This document shows, in pieces, positions 1-7,812 of a stretch of 22,520 bases of DNA. A model generated the notes under the pieces. That model was not told where the DNA came from and did no database searches. It saw only the letters and a list, made by a program, of their open reading frames with translations. Numbering within the stretch: the first letter of the stretch is position 1; the number at the start of each line of letters is the position of its first letter. A program made the position numbers and the translations under genes. Origin of the DNA: Planctomycetota bacterium (GTDB lineage Bacteria; Planctomycetota; PUPC01; JACPCR01); contig JASLXP010000099.1 of the NCBI GenBank assembly GCA_030740295.1, positions 1-22,520 of the forward strand, written 5' to 3'.

Positions 1-839
1 TCGTAGAGAGTCATCGCCGGATTCGCGCTTCCTCGATCGATGCTTGAACCCATCGCCACGATATGAATCGGTTCGCCTTTCCAGAGTTTCTGAATGGTGC
101 GCGGCAGGTATCGATAGTGAGCCTCCATCGGACGGGAAGAGTTGAGGCGCGATTGCGCCACTTTTCCCGTAGTGAGAGTTGGCCAACAGATCCAGGCATC
201 TGAGGCGCCGGTGTTTTCAAATTCGACTCTCAGCCCGATGGTATTCATGTCGTTCGAATGTGATTGCCTGTCGTTGGTGAAGGAGCCAAGAACTTCAGCC
301 GCGTTGATTTTTAATTCGACCCTACCGGTCTGCTGCGAGCTGGTGGTATAGGTTTTCGCGACGACCAGCTCGCCGCGGGAGTGACGCGGGAACTTGCGCT
401 TATCACTTCCACCGTAATCCGCAGGACTCCACGTGCCGTCTTCACTGTCCAGTTTCATCAACTTGATATGCGCACGGAGGGCACCGGCATTCGCCTGATA
501 GCCATGCACGGAGAGACTCACAAAATCCCCGTGAGCCAGGCCGGCTTCCGGCAAAGTAAAGAATTGCCAGAGCTCTTTCTGCGGCCTGATGGAAACGAGG
601 TTCTGGGTATTGAAGTCTGGTCGGATCTTTGCTTCGACATGGGATTCACGGGTGACCGTGATGTCCCCCCAGGCGTCCGTGTTCCAGAACGCGACGTGAC
701 TGGACCTGAAGCTCTCTCTGCGACCATGCCGATGGTTTTCGAAGGTGTGAAATTCGAAAGTTGGATTTTGCAGAAGGTTCATTGAGGGCGTCTCGGCAAA
801 GGCTTGGATGGAAATGAGGGCGGAGACTAGAAGACTCAT
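1..839 (-). CDS. Secreted SGNH/GDSL-type hydrolase, N-terminal part (cut by window edge)
   Basis: Reading the minus strand from the ATG at 837-839 gives 279 codons without a stop, running off the left edge, so this is a partial gene. The N-terminus (MSLLVSALISIQAFAE) looks like a short signal peptide. An in-frame stop lies five codons upstream, which fixes the start at this ATG or later. Residues about 20-240 look like a beta-rich domain of the carbohydrate-binding kind that often precedes SGNH domains, with many short strands and aromatic residues. At residues 261-272 the sequence VAMGSSIDRGSA resembles SGNH block I, with Ser266 in the nucleophile position and GSS in place of the classic GDS. 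Blocks II, III and V lie beyond the edge, so catalysis cannot be confirmed. By family, such proteins hydrolyse acyl esters on sugars or lipids outside the cytoplasm. It is divergent from the S41 protease operon. Confidence 0.72.
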   Translation of the reverse strand, partial: MSLLVSALISIQAFAETPSMNLLQNPTFEFHTFENHRHGRRESFRSSHVAFWNTDAWGDITVTRESHVEAKIRPDFNTQNLVSIRPQKELWQFFTLPEAGLAHGDFVSLSVHGYQANAGALRAHIKLMKLDSEDGTWSPADYGGSDKRKFPRHSRGELVVAKTYTTSSQQTGRVELKINAAEVLGSFTNDRQSHSNDMNTIGLRVEFENTGASDAWICWPTLTTGKVAQSRLNSSRPMEAHYRYLPRTIQKLWKGEPIHIVAMGSSIDRGSANPAMTLY

Positions 840-1176
840 GGAAGGATTGATTCAGGTATCAAAGGTACTCTGACCGAACGCAGCGGCCCCGTGTGAAGCG
901 ATGGTGTCCGTGTGCGCAGGATGTGTCCAACCGAAATCAGGAGCTACATTTCGGACGGCAAAAATGCATCGGAGGAATGCCAACCGGGGATCATCTGCTA
1001 ATGAGTCAGGTGGTCTGTCGCCTTCAACGTCGCACCACAAGCTCTCCCGGCATCAGAAAACTGCGAGAGACACACGTCTCCAAACGTAAAGTTCGAACAA
1101 AATTTTTGACAAACATCTATAATGGCGACACAACATTTCCTTGAGAGAACGAAACGTATCGCACGGAGAACAAGAA
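840..1176. other. Intergenic region between divergent genes
   Basis: This 337-base stretch separates two divergently transcribed genes and probably holds both promoters. The short open frames in it have no family resemblance and no clear ribosome-binding sites. The 3' third (about 1085-1135) is AT-rich compared with its surroundings, as expected of a promoter. I see no tRNA, repeat or riboswitch fold. Confidence 0.5.
1118..1123 (+). promoter_or_regulatory. Perfect TATAAT box, possible -10 of the S41-tsaD-yccV operon
   Basis: A perfect TATAAT lies 53 bases before the ATG of the S41 protease, in the AT-rich part of the divergent intergenic region. A perfect TTGACA is present at 1106-1111 but ends only 6 bases before it, so the two cannot be the -35 and -10 of one sigma-70 promoter. 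At the usual 16-18 base distance there is no good -35, and no TG extension precedes the box. This is a plausible -10 only. Confidence 0.3.
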
Positions 1177-2730
1177 ATGGGACGACGGGAAATAGTCTGG
1201 GTAGCCATCATTCTGCTGCTGCTGGGCATCAGCATGGGGCCTGCAAAGGGCCGGCGCAGCGGTGTTTATCCCGAATACGAGCTGCTCGCCCGGATGATGG
1301 AACGGATTCGGAAGTCTTATGTATCCGACGTGGACCAGAAGAAACTGTTTCTGGGCGCCATGGATGGCGTGGCCGAGGAGCTCGATCCCTACTCACAATA
1401 CCTGCCGCCGCGAGAGGCCAAGGAACTCAAGGTGGATACCGAGGGACAATATGGTGGGCTGGGTATTCAGATTTCATTGAGAAAACCACGCGGAAGGAGC
1501 AAAGATCAACTCGTTGTTGTGACGCCCATCGAAGACACGCCCGCATACCGGGCCGGCGTTCTTGCCGGCGATTTCATCATCGCTATCGATGGCAAATCAA
1601 CGGATGGTTTTACCATTCCGAGGGCCGTTGACCTGCTCCGCGGCAAGCCTGGGTCAGAGGTCACTCTGACGCTGGCAAACGATGTCGACAGAAAGACCCG
1701 CAAGGTCACTCTCAAACGTGCGCGCATCCGCATCCAGAGCGTCAAGGGTTACAAGCGTCTGCCTGAGGGTGGATGGAATTACTGGGCCGACCACGAAAAC
1801 AAAATTGGATATATCAGGATTACGCAGTTCCAGGAAAAGACGGTCCTCTCCATGGACAAGGTAGTGAAAACGCTGGTGGCAGATGGCCTGAAGGGACTGA
1901 TTCTGGACCTGCGCAATAATCCCGGCGGGCTCTTGAATATTGCCATCGACATGGCGGACAGATTCACGGATCGAGGCATCATCGTGTTGACCAAAGGTCG
2001 CTCCAAAGATGCCTATCACGAGTACAAAGCCAAGCCCGGGGATGATTACAGTAAGTTCCCGTTGGTCGTGCTCGTAAACGGCTCGAGCGCGAGCGCATCT
2101 GAAATTGTGGCCGGCTGCCTGCAGGATCGGAAACTCGCCGCGGTCGTTGGTGATCGCTCGTATGGAAAGGGCTCGGTTCAAAGCATTTTTTCCCTGGTAG
2201 ACAACACCCACAAACTGAAGCTCACCACCGCGCACTACTACACGCCGACCGGCCGGAACATTCACCGGCTCGAAGGCGCGAAAGCAACTGACGACTGGGG
2301 TGTCATTCCAGATGTCACGGTGAAGCTTTCACGAGACGACATGATCGCACTGCGAAGAAACTCGCTGGACATGGAGATCATTAAGAGGCGTGAAGAGAAA
2401 AAGGAAGGGCCAGAAAAGCCAGAATCGGACAAGCCTGAAACAGAGAAAGAACCTAAGTCGGACAAACCTGAAGAGGAGGAAAAGCCGAAGACAGAGGAAC
2501 CAAAGACTGCACCAGAGGAAAAGCAGCCAGAGAAGAAAGACCCTCAGACGGACAAGGAAGACAAAGGCAAGAAAAGCAAAAGTGCTGGGAAGAAAGTCGT
2601 CGATAAGCAGTTTCTGAAGGCCATCGAAATTCTTAAAGACGATGCTGCTTACAAGGAAGCGGTCGAGGCAGATCAGTACAAGCGCGACGACGAGGCGGAA
2701 ACGAGCGCGCAGGCTTCTCCCAAAGAATGA
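1177..2730 (+). CDS. ctpA: S41 family C-terminal processing protease with long charged linker
   Basis: Carboxyl-terminal processing serine protease of 517 residues. The ATG at 1177 is chosen because GGAG (1165-1168) sits 8 bases ahead and a hydrophobic export segment follows at once (VWVAIILLLLGISMG), so the product is periplasmic or membrane-tethered. A PDZ domain starts near residue 92 (YGGLGI) and includes the A-G-V-L-A-G-D-F-I motif. The S41 core follows, with a Ser/Lys dyad seen as GSSASASE (Ser306) and GKGSVQ (Lys331, Gln335), matching the spacing known for CtpB-type enzymes. Residues about 404-472 are a low-complexity Lys/Glu/Pro linker placed before the C-terminal D-K-Q-F-L-K-A motif usual in the family. 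An earlier TTG at 1141 is in frame but less likely. It is the first gene of a plus-strand operon with tsaD 40 bases downstream. These enzymes trim or degrade envelope proteins from the C-terminus. Confidence 0.93.
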   Translation: MGRREIVWVAIILLLLGISMGPAKGRRSGVYPEYELLARMMERIRKSYVSDVDQKKLFLGAMDGVAEELDPYSQYLPPREAKELKVDTEGQYGGLGIQISLRKPRGRSKDQLVVVTPIEDTPAYRAGVLAGDFIIAIDGKSTDGFTIPRAVDLLRGKPGSEVTLTLANDVDRKTRKVTLKRARIRIQSVKGYKRLPEGGWNYWADHENKIGYIRITQFQEKTVLSMDKVVKTLVADGLKGLILDLRNNPGGLLNIAIDMADRFTDRGIIVLTKGRSKDAYHEYKAKPGDDYSKFPLVVLVNGSSASASEIVAGCLQDRKLAAVVGDRSYGKGSVQSIFSLVDNTHKLKLTTAHYYTPTGRNIHRLEGAKATDDWGVIPDVTVKLSRDDMIALRRNSLDMEIIKRREEKKEGPEKPESDKPETEKEPKSDKPEEEEKPKTEEPKTAPEEKQPEKKDPQTDKEDKGKKSKSAGKKVVDKQFLKAIEILKDDAAYKEAVEADQYKRDDEAETSAQASPKE

Positions 2731-2770
2731 ATTATCACCGCGGGCGAAGAAAGCTCCGTTCAGTCATCCA

Positions 2771-3814
2771 ATGCTAATTCTAGGCATCGAGTCATCATGC
2801 GATGAAACCGCCGCGGCCGTGGTGCGCGATGGCAACGAGATCCTGTCCAACATCGTCGCTTCACAACAGGATCTCCACAAAATCTACGGCGGCGTCGTAC
2901 CTGAGATCGCCTGCCGCGCACATATTGAATCGATCACTCCAGTCATTGAAGAAGCCATCAACCGGAGTGGACTCACCTTCGAAGAGTTGGACGCCATCGC
3001 AGTCACCCACGCCCCGGGCCTGGTAGGCGCGCTGCTGATTGGCCTGTCATCGGCCAAATCGCTCGCCTGGCGATACGACCTTCCGCTCGTGGCGGTCAAT
3101 CACATCGAAGCCCACGTGTATGCCAACATTCTCGATGGGCAACCGGTGGAGTTCCCCGCGGTGGCGCTGGTCGTTTCCGGTGGCCACACCGCGATTTTCG
3201 ATTGTTCATCGTTTACCGAAATTCATCTGATTGGGTCGACCACCGATGACGCCGCGGGCGAGGCATTCGACAAGGTGGCCGCCATGCTCGGGCTGGGTTA
3301 TCCAGGCGGGCCGATTATCGACAGAACGGCAAAGAACGGAAATCCAAAGGCCGTCGATTTCCCACGTACGTATTTGAAAAAAGTGGAATTCGATTTCAGC
3401 TTCAGCGGCCTCAAGACTGCGGTCCTCTATCACGTGAAAGGTCAGAACGCGAAAGTGAAGACGGCCATGCCTGAAATAAGCGAAAACGAACTGGCGGATG
3501 TCGTGGCCAGTTTTCAGGAGGCGGTGGTCGATGTGCTCGTGGATAAGACTTTTGCCGCAGCCAGAAGAACTCGTGCCAGGTGCGCCGTACTTGGCGGCGG
3601 CGTGGCATGTAATTCCAGGCTGCGTGAAAAATTCCGGGAACGTTCAGAAAAGACCGGCCTGCCGGTTTACTGGCCGCAACTCTCATTATGCACCGATAAC
3701 GCGGCCATGATTGCCGGCCTCGCGCATCACCATCTGCAGGCCGGCCAGGTGGCCGATCTTTCTCTTGATGTTAATCCGACACCCCTTCGTGCTGCCTATC
3801 CCCAGCGCACCTGA
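2771..3814 (+). CDS. tsaD: tRNA N6-adenosine threonylcarbamoyltransferase TsaD
   Basis: TsaD transfers the threonylcarbamoyl group to A37 of ANN-decoding tRNAs (t6A), working with TsaB and TsaE in the cytoplasm. The 347-residue length is normal for the family. The start is set by the canonical N-terminus MLILGIESSCDETAAAVV; the frame stays open upstream inside the protease gene, but nothing conserved lies there. Metal ligands are visible as HIEAH (His111, His115) and CTDNAAMIAG (Asp309). The ASKHA-fold nucleotide motifs are present, including VSGGHTAIF and FSFSGLKTAVLYH. No strong Shine-Dalgarno precedes the ATG, so translation may depend on the upstream gene. Its partner tsaB is on the other strand at 13281-13976. 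Confidence 0.97.
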   Translation: MLILGIESSCDETAAAVVRDGNEILSNIVASQQDLHKIYGGVVPEIACRAHIESITPVIEEAINRSGLTFEELDAIAVTHAPGLVGALLIGLSSAKSLAWRYDLPLVAVNHIEAHVYANILDGQPVEFPAVALVVSGGHTAIFDCSSFTEIHLIGSTTDDAAGEAFDKVAAMLGLGYPGGPIIDRTAKNGNPKAVDFPRTYLKKVEFDFSFSGLKTAVLYHVKGQNAKVKTAMPEISENELADVVASFQEAVVDVLVDKTFAAARRTRARCAVLGGGVACNSRLREKFRERSEKTGLPVYWPQLSLCTDNAAMIAGLAHHHLQAGQVADLSLDVNPTPLRAAYPQRT

Positions 3815-3820
3815 AGAGTT

Positions 3821-4360
3821 ATGCCTGATACAGATCAACTGCGTTCGCTCATTCGTTTATTCGGTGATGAATCACCCAAAGTTCAGCAGGCCGTATTCAA
3901 CAAACTGCTGTCGTACGGGCCGACGCTGCCTGAACTTTTGCGAGAGCTTGAGCCGCCGATCAAACTGGAAACACAGCAAGCCCTTCTCGCCGCGCTCGAA
4001 GAATTCAGGAGAGGCAGCTCATTTCCGGAATCGGTCCAGACCAGCCCGTTGTTCCGGCCCGGCCAACTGGTCAAGCATCGTCGCTATGGCTATCGCGGAG
4101 CAGTGGTGGATTACGATCTCGAATGCAAGGCCGGAGAAGACTGGTATCAATCAAACAATACGCAGCCAGATAAGATGCAGCCCTGGTATCACGTGCTTGT
4201 CCACAATTCCGCTTCAACCACCTACGCGGCACAGACCAGCCTCATGCCGGATGAATCGACCGACCCGATCCTTCATCCGTGGGTGGATTACTTCTTCGAG
4301 AGCTTTTCGGTCGGCTGCTACCTGCGGAACGACAATCCCTGGCCGAAGGAAGATTCGTGA
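3821..4360 (+). CDS. HspQ/YccV-domain protein with helical N-terminal extension
   Basis: A 179-residue protein whose middle (residues about 78-145) is a clear YccV-like/HspQ domain. It shows GQLVKHRRYGYRGAVVDYD, then DWYQSNNTQPDKMQPWYHVLV and a T-Y-A-A-Q-T-S-L segment, the signature order of this family. E. coli HspQ is a small heat-shock protein that modulates Lon-type proteolysis and was first noted for hemimethylated DNA binding. The same domain ends eukaryotic FBXO21. Here residues 1-70 form a predicted helical, HEAT-like segment absent from HspQ, and residues 150-179 add a tail rich in aromatics (FFESFSVGCYLRNDNPWP). The ATG is 6 bases after the tsaD stop, and GAAGAG (3813-3818) overlaps that stop, so it is operonic with tsaD. 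The domain call is firm; the role in this organism is inference. Confidence 0.88.
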   Translation: MPDTDQLRSLIRLFGDESPKVQQAVFNKLLSYGPTLPELLRELEPPIKLETQQALLAALEEFRRGSSFPESVQTSPLFRPGQLVKHRRYGYRGAVVDYDLECKAGEDWYQSNNTQPDKMQPWYHVLVHNSASTTYAAQTSLMPDESTDPILHPWVDYFFESFSVGCYLRNDNPWPKEDS

Positions 4361-4391
4361 ACCGCATGCCCACCGGTGCCTTCCGAACCGC

Positions 4392-4421
4392 TTGCCGTTG
4401 CCTCTGGCTGGTTAACGGCAA
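4392..4421. terminator. Hairpin between convergent genes, possible bidirectional terminator
   Basis: TTGCCGTT (4392-4399) pairs perfectly with AACGGCAA (4414-4421) across a 14-base loop. It sits in the 65-base gap between the convergent YccV and Rid genes. There is no long T-tract on either side, so it may only pause polymerase or protect 3' ends. Confidence 0.3.
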
Positions 4422-4425
4422 ACTC

Positions 4426-4815
4426 TCAATCGCCCGTGACCATCGCGATGGCTTCGATCTCTATGGCGAGCCCTTCCTTCACAAACTGAGAGACCACGGT
4501 CGCGCTTGCCGGCGGCTCTTCTGAAAACCAGCGATGCCGGATTTCATTGTAGGCAGCGTAGTCGGCCGGATCGGAAATGTGCGCATTGATCTTGATGACA
4601 TGTTTCATGCTTGAACCGGCTTTTTCGAGCAACTGGCTCAGACGTGAGAAGACCAACTCCGCCTGAGCCGCGCAATCACCCGGCGCGAACACATCGCCGT
4701 TCTCGTCAAACGCCACATTACCTGACGTGAATACGAGCTCGCCTACCCTCACGGCATTTGGAAACTTATCGGACGACGGACGTGGTCCGTGAAAGAAAGG
4801 AGTCTTTTCAGGCAT
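4426..4815 (-). CDS. RidA/YjgF-family protein lacking the catalytic arginine
   Basis: A 129-residue Rid-family protein, the normal length. Family marks include the N-terminal P-N-A-V-R-V-G-E-L-V-F-T-S-G, the central LEKAGSSMKHVIKINAHISD and the C-terminal IEIEAIAM. Archetypal RidA hydrolyses reactive enamines and imines made by PLP enzymes, using the Arg of a P-A-R-S motif (Arg105 in E. coli). Here the equivalent reads P-A-S-A-T with Ser104 in the Arg position, so deaminase activity of the RidA type is doubtful and a Rid1-7 type subgroup is more likely. Translation is well set up: GAGGTG (minus strand, 4826-4821) is 5 bases before the ATG and overlaps the stop codon of the upstream membrane-protein gene. 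It is the last gene of the minus-strand operon. Confidence 0.9.
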   Translation of the reverse strand: MPEKTPFFHGPRPSSDKFPNAVRVGELVFTSGNVAFDENGDVFAPGDCAAQAELVFSRLSQLLEKAGSSMKHVIKINAHISDPADYAAYNEIRHRWFSEEPPASATVVSQFVKEGLAIEIEAIAMVTGD

Positions 4816-4824
4816 TGCTGCACC

Positions 4825-6783
4825 TCAAATCTGCGTCAGGAAACTGCCGGTGTGACCGGTAACAAAATCTATACAAAGCCAGAACCCGGCCCCAACCACC
4901 TCACCCAGGATGAGACCTATAAAGAGCATGCGAGACTTCCGATACACACCCGCGCCCCCGTATTTCAAAACCAGCGACTTGATGAACCACGCAGCCAGCG
5001 CGCTGACAAAGATGTGACCGGTCTTCCAATTGGCACTGATCATGTAACCGAGCGGGCTCAGAGGCCACCAGGGCAGGCTGTGCCGCGCCAACATTAACAG
5101 CCCCATAACGGTGCCGCCGATGCCCATGAACAGGTAAGCATCGAGCCGTGGCCCGGTCGGCGGCTCAATCATACGCCGAACCATATCGATGGGCCCGTAG
5201 CCCACCTTCTTTCCGAAGAAGAGAGGATTCAGATTCGCACCGCCGTGCTCGTAAGCCAGGTGAAGCAGCATCAGTGTCGCTCCAATCAGACTGGCCAGCA
5301 CGGCAAGCATGATTGCGCCGCCCATCCTCCGCTTCGAGCCTTTGATGACTTCACACATCTTCAGCCCGTTGGCGACCGATGCCATGACAAATGAGCGAAT
5401 CTCCGAATGCCAGCCGTAAGTGAGACCCAGCGCGGTCAGTCCCTGCGGGCCGGGCATACCCGTTCCTGCGCTGGAGATCACAAATGAAGTACTCATCAGC
5501 GGCGGCCGCATGGCCGGAACGCCGCCCTTGACCACCACGCCCGTCAGGCTGACAAATATGACAAATGCACTGAACAGAAAGATCACAACGCCCAGTACCG
5601 GCAGGCCGGCCACGCGCATGGCCAGCCCCACCAGGCCCATCCCGGCCAGCAAACCGATCACTGCCTGGCGATACGACAGAATCTCATTCGAATCATCAAC
5701 TGACGGATCACCCGGGAAGGCTTTTCTGAACACATCCATTAGGTGATGGCGCGCCAGCCACAAGGTGAACAGCACAAACACGATCATCGAGCCCATTCCC
5801 TGGTGTGCGGTGTACGCTTCGCTCGCAAACAGGTCGAGACGTTCCGTGCTTTTTAAACCGAGCGAATTGAAGACGCCCCGCTGCAATGAGGTGAGAAGGT
5901 AGAAGAACCAGATCGAGGCAGAAATGTCGAGCCCCACAAAATAGAAGAATCCAAGCCATGCTGGACTGAACCAGAAGCTGATTTTGACCGTTCCGCCGAA
6001 TGGCCGGAAAGAAGTCGCTTTTACTATTCTGGGAAACTCAGGAAAGTAGGAATGAATGCCATTAATACTGAGCAGAATGAATGAAATCCCGAATCCAAAC
6101 CACATCAGTCGTTTAGAGAAAAACGTTCGTCCAATAAATCCGTTCTCATCATGCCGAATCATATCCATCGGCACCTGTACCAGCGGGTATGCCAGACGTT
6201 CCCGCTCCACCCACTGTTTGCGCAGGATGACCATTGCACAGGTCATCGCCAGGGTCAGCGCAAGAAAGAACCCATACCAGTAAAGCAGGGGTAGAACCCA
6301 TGCCCGCCAGGGAAAGGGCACTCCTGGAGGCAGACGCTGAAAGAAGTATGTGGCTGTCGCTTCATCTGCTGGTGCAATCCAGTGCGGGATATGTTTGTTG
6401 TAAAGATCGGCCCACTGATTCTCGAAAGTCGCATAATAAGTGGGGCCAACCAATTGCGGCAACATCACGGGTATGAATCCCATACTGGGCACACAGCACG
6501 CCACCATCAACATCATGTAGATCGTGACAAGCTCGGCTTTGCTCAACGCGAGCGGTCTGCTGATCGCGGCCACGACTCCACTGGTCAGGATGACAAAAAA
6601 GAAGAAGAAGAGGGCCGCAGGCGTGCTGAAATTGAGGGTCATATAGGACCCACGGACGATCAGCGTTGCATACACATCGAGTGCGTTGAGTATGAATGCC
6701 AGAATCGCGCCAATCCCAATGCCTCGCAGAGGAATGCCGGAGTTCTCGTGTGCGATTAACGAATTAGTTTTCTCTTCTGGCAT
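4825..6783 (-). CDS. OPT-like multi-pass membrane protein (DUF6785/DUF6784 type)
   Basis: A 652-residue, very hydrophobic protein with roughly 12-14 transmembrane segments, the first at residues about 20-45 and the last near the C-terminus. The pattern (long helices with G/A-rich stretches, a soluble N-terminal 15 residues, conserved Q-W-V-E-R-E-R-L-A-Y-P-L-V-Q-V-P after helix 4) fits the OPT-like membrane family often found in Planctomycetota, Lentisphaerota and Armatimonadota genomes. I name the DUFs from memory of the family. Relatives of oligopeptide/metal-chelate transporters suggest transport, but no substrate is known. The ATG at 6783 is 24 bases after the mazG stop, and the gene ends 9 bases before the Rid gene, so the three are probably co-transcribed. 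Confidence 0.8.
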   Translation of the reverse strand: MPEEKTNSLIAHENSGIPLRGIGIGAILAFILNALDVYATLIVRGSYMTLNFSTPAALFFFFFVILTSGVVAAISRPLALSKAELVTIYMMLMVACCVPSMGFIPVMLPQLVGPTYYATFENQWADLYNKHIPHWIAPADEATATYFFQRLPPGVPFPWRAWVLPLLYWYGFFLALTLAMTCAMVILRKQWVERERLAYPLVQVPMDMIRHDENGFIGRTFFSKRLMWFGFGISFILLSINGIHSYFPEFPRIVKATSFRPFGGTVKISFWFSPAWLGFFYFVGLDISASIWFFYLLTSLQRGVFNSLGLKSTERLDLFASEAYTAHQGMGSMIVFVLFTLWLARHHLMDVFRKAFPGDPSVDDSNEILSYRQAVIGLLAGMGLVGLAMRVAGLPVLGVVIFLFSAFVIFVSLTGVVVKGGVPAMRPPLMSTSFVISSAGTGMPGPQGLTALGLTYGWHSEIRSFVMASVANGLKMCEVIKGSKRRMGGAIMLAVLASLIGATLMLLHLAYEHGGANLNPLFFGKKVGYGPIDMVRRMIEPPTGPRLDAYLFMGIGGTVMGLLMLARHSLPWWPLSPLGYMISANWKTGHIFVSALAAWFIKSLVLKYGGAGVYRKSRMLFIGLILGEVVGAGFWLCIDFVTGHTGSFLTQI

Positions 6784-6807
6784 CCGAAAGATTCAGAGGC
6801 TTGTGTC

Positions 6808-7632
6808 TCACCGCTTCAGCGAATTGCTCCCCTGGCCTTCTTCGATCTTCACCTTATCCCAGAGCTCGTCCATCTCCTGGAGCTCCATCTCGCTGAGGTC
6901 TCTGCCGGCTTCATCTGCCAGAGTTTCCACTTGTCGAAAGCGCTGCTCAAATTTCTTGTTCGCCTTCCGCAGCGCCTCTTCCGCATCAATACCCAGAAGT
7001 CGGCTTACATTAACCAGGGCAAAGAACAGGTCGCCCATCTCCGATTCCCGTGCGTCTTGAGAAAGAGACTCATCCAGGGTCTCCTTTAATTCATCCAATT
7101 CTTCAAACACTTTCTCCAAAGCTCCCGCCGGCTCGCCCCAATCGAAACCAACCCTCGAGCACTCCTTCGTCATATGCTGCGCCTGCGATAGAGCGGGAAG
7201 CGATTGGGGAACGCTATCCAACAGAGACTTCTTCTCTTCCTCTCCTTCCTCCTTCGCCTTTTGCCGTCGCCAGATTTTCATGACCTCGTCGGGCGTGGCC
7301 GCATTCTCTTCACCAAACACGTGAGGGTGTCGATGCCTCAGTTTTGAAACGATGCCCTCAATGCAGTCACCGATATCAAACTGGCCGGCCTCGGAAGCGA
7401 TCTGCGCGTGGAAGACCGGCTGCAGGATCAAGTCGCCGAGCTCACTGCAGATGCCTTCGACATCCGCCTCATCGATCTCATCGAAGAGCTCGTGGGCTTC
7501 CTCGAAAAGGAAACTCTTGAGGGATTCGTGGGTCTGCTTGCGATCCCAGGGACATCCGTCGTCCGAACGCAGGCGGGCCATGATGTCGATGAGTTCCAGA
7601 AAACTCTGAGCGATCTGTTGGCGGGAGTTCAT
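6808..7632 (-). CDS. mazG: Nucleoside triphosphate pyrophosphohydrolase MazG
   Basis: A full-length, two-domain MazG of 274 residues that hydrolyses NTPs or dNTPs to the monophosphate and pyrophosphate, cleaning the nucleotide pool. The N-terminal domain has LRSDDGCPWDRKQTHESL, then the metal-binding EEAHE (Glu44, Glu45, Glu48) and ELGD (Glu64, Asp67). The C-terminal domain repeats the pattern with FEELDE (Glu177, Glu178, Glu181) and EMGD (Glu198, Asp201), followed by the LFFALVN and KFEQRF motifs. A charged Glu/Lys stretch at residues 125-136 links the domains. It is the second gene of the minus-strand group. The 180-base gap upstream, towards the M50 gene, contains a repeat element, so it may have its own promoter. 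Confidence 0.96.
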   Translation of the reverse strand: MNSRQQIAQSFLELIDIMARLRSDDGCPWDRKQTHESLKSFLFEEAHELFDEIDEADVEGICSELGDLILQPVFHAQIASEAGQFDIGDCIEGIVSKLRHRHPHVFGEENAATPDEVMKIWRRQKAKEEGEEEKKSLLDSVPQSLPALSQAQHMTKECSRVGFDWGEPAGALEKVFEELDELKETLDESLSQDARESEMGDLFFALVNVSRLLGIDAEEALRKANKKFEQRFRQVETLADEAGRDLSEMELQEMDELWDKVKIEEGQGSNSLKR

Positions 7633-7702
7633 AGGTGCAAATGGAGTGGATCTGATTCTGTTCTGGAGATTCCGGGCGGCGTCTGCCTCCCGGGTAATTT
7701 TC

Positions 7703-7772
7703 GTAGGATAGGCTTCCAGCCTGTCATTTCGGGGCGACGCCCCGCCCGGGACAGGCAGGATGCCTATCCTAC
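7703..7772. repeat. REPIN-like paired palindrome, copy 1
   Basis: Two inverted 23-base arms (7703-7725 and 7750-7772) match at 21 positions. They start and end with GTAGGATAGGC and GCCTATCCTAC. Each arm can also fold alone as a 5-bp hairpin with a TCC-type loop (AGGCT-TCC-AGCCT on the left). The two mismatches between the arms form a compensatory swap (T-A versus A-T) that keeps this small stem. The spacer contains another perfect hairpin, CGGGGC-GAC-GCCCCG (7730-7744). It lies between the M50 and mazG genes. Confidence 0.8.
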
Positions 7773-7812
7773 AGGGACCCCGGCGATCTACGTTTGCAGG
7801 GGTGTGGCCTCT

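Noticed and set aside
381..785. 134-codon plus-strand open frame
   Set aside because: It lies opposite the SGNH-type gene, whose minus-strand reading has a signal peptide and a block I-like motif. The plus-strand product has no family features.
1106..1123. TTGACA followed by TATAAT as a complete sigma-70 promoter
   Set aside because: Both hexamers are perfect but only 6 bases apart; a functional pair needs about 16-18. Only the TATAAT is kept, at low confidence.
893..1144. Short plus-strand frames in the divergent gap upstream of the S41 gene
   Set aside because: No ribosome-binding site, no recognisable motif, and overlapping alternative frames of similar length.
1122..1631. 169-codon plus-strand frame overlapping the S41 gene
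   Set aside because: Arg-rich frame-shifted shadow of the protease; the protease frame carries PDZ and catalytic motifs.
1654..2265. 203-codon minus-strand frame
   Set aside because: Antisense to the catalytic part of the S41 protease, with no independent features.
3711..4415. 234-codon plus-strand frame
   Set aside because: Out-of-frame shadow spanning the end of tsaD and the YccV gene; composition rich in Arg, Ser and Pro.
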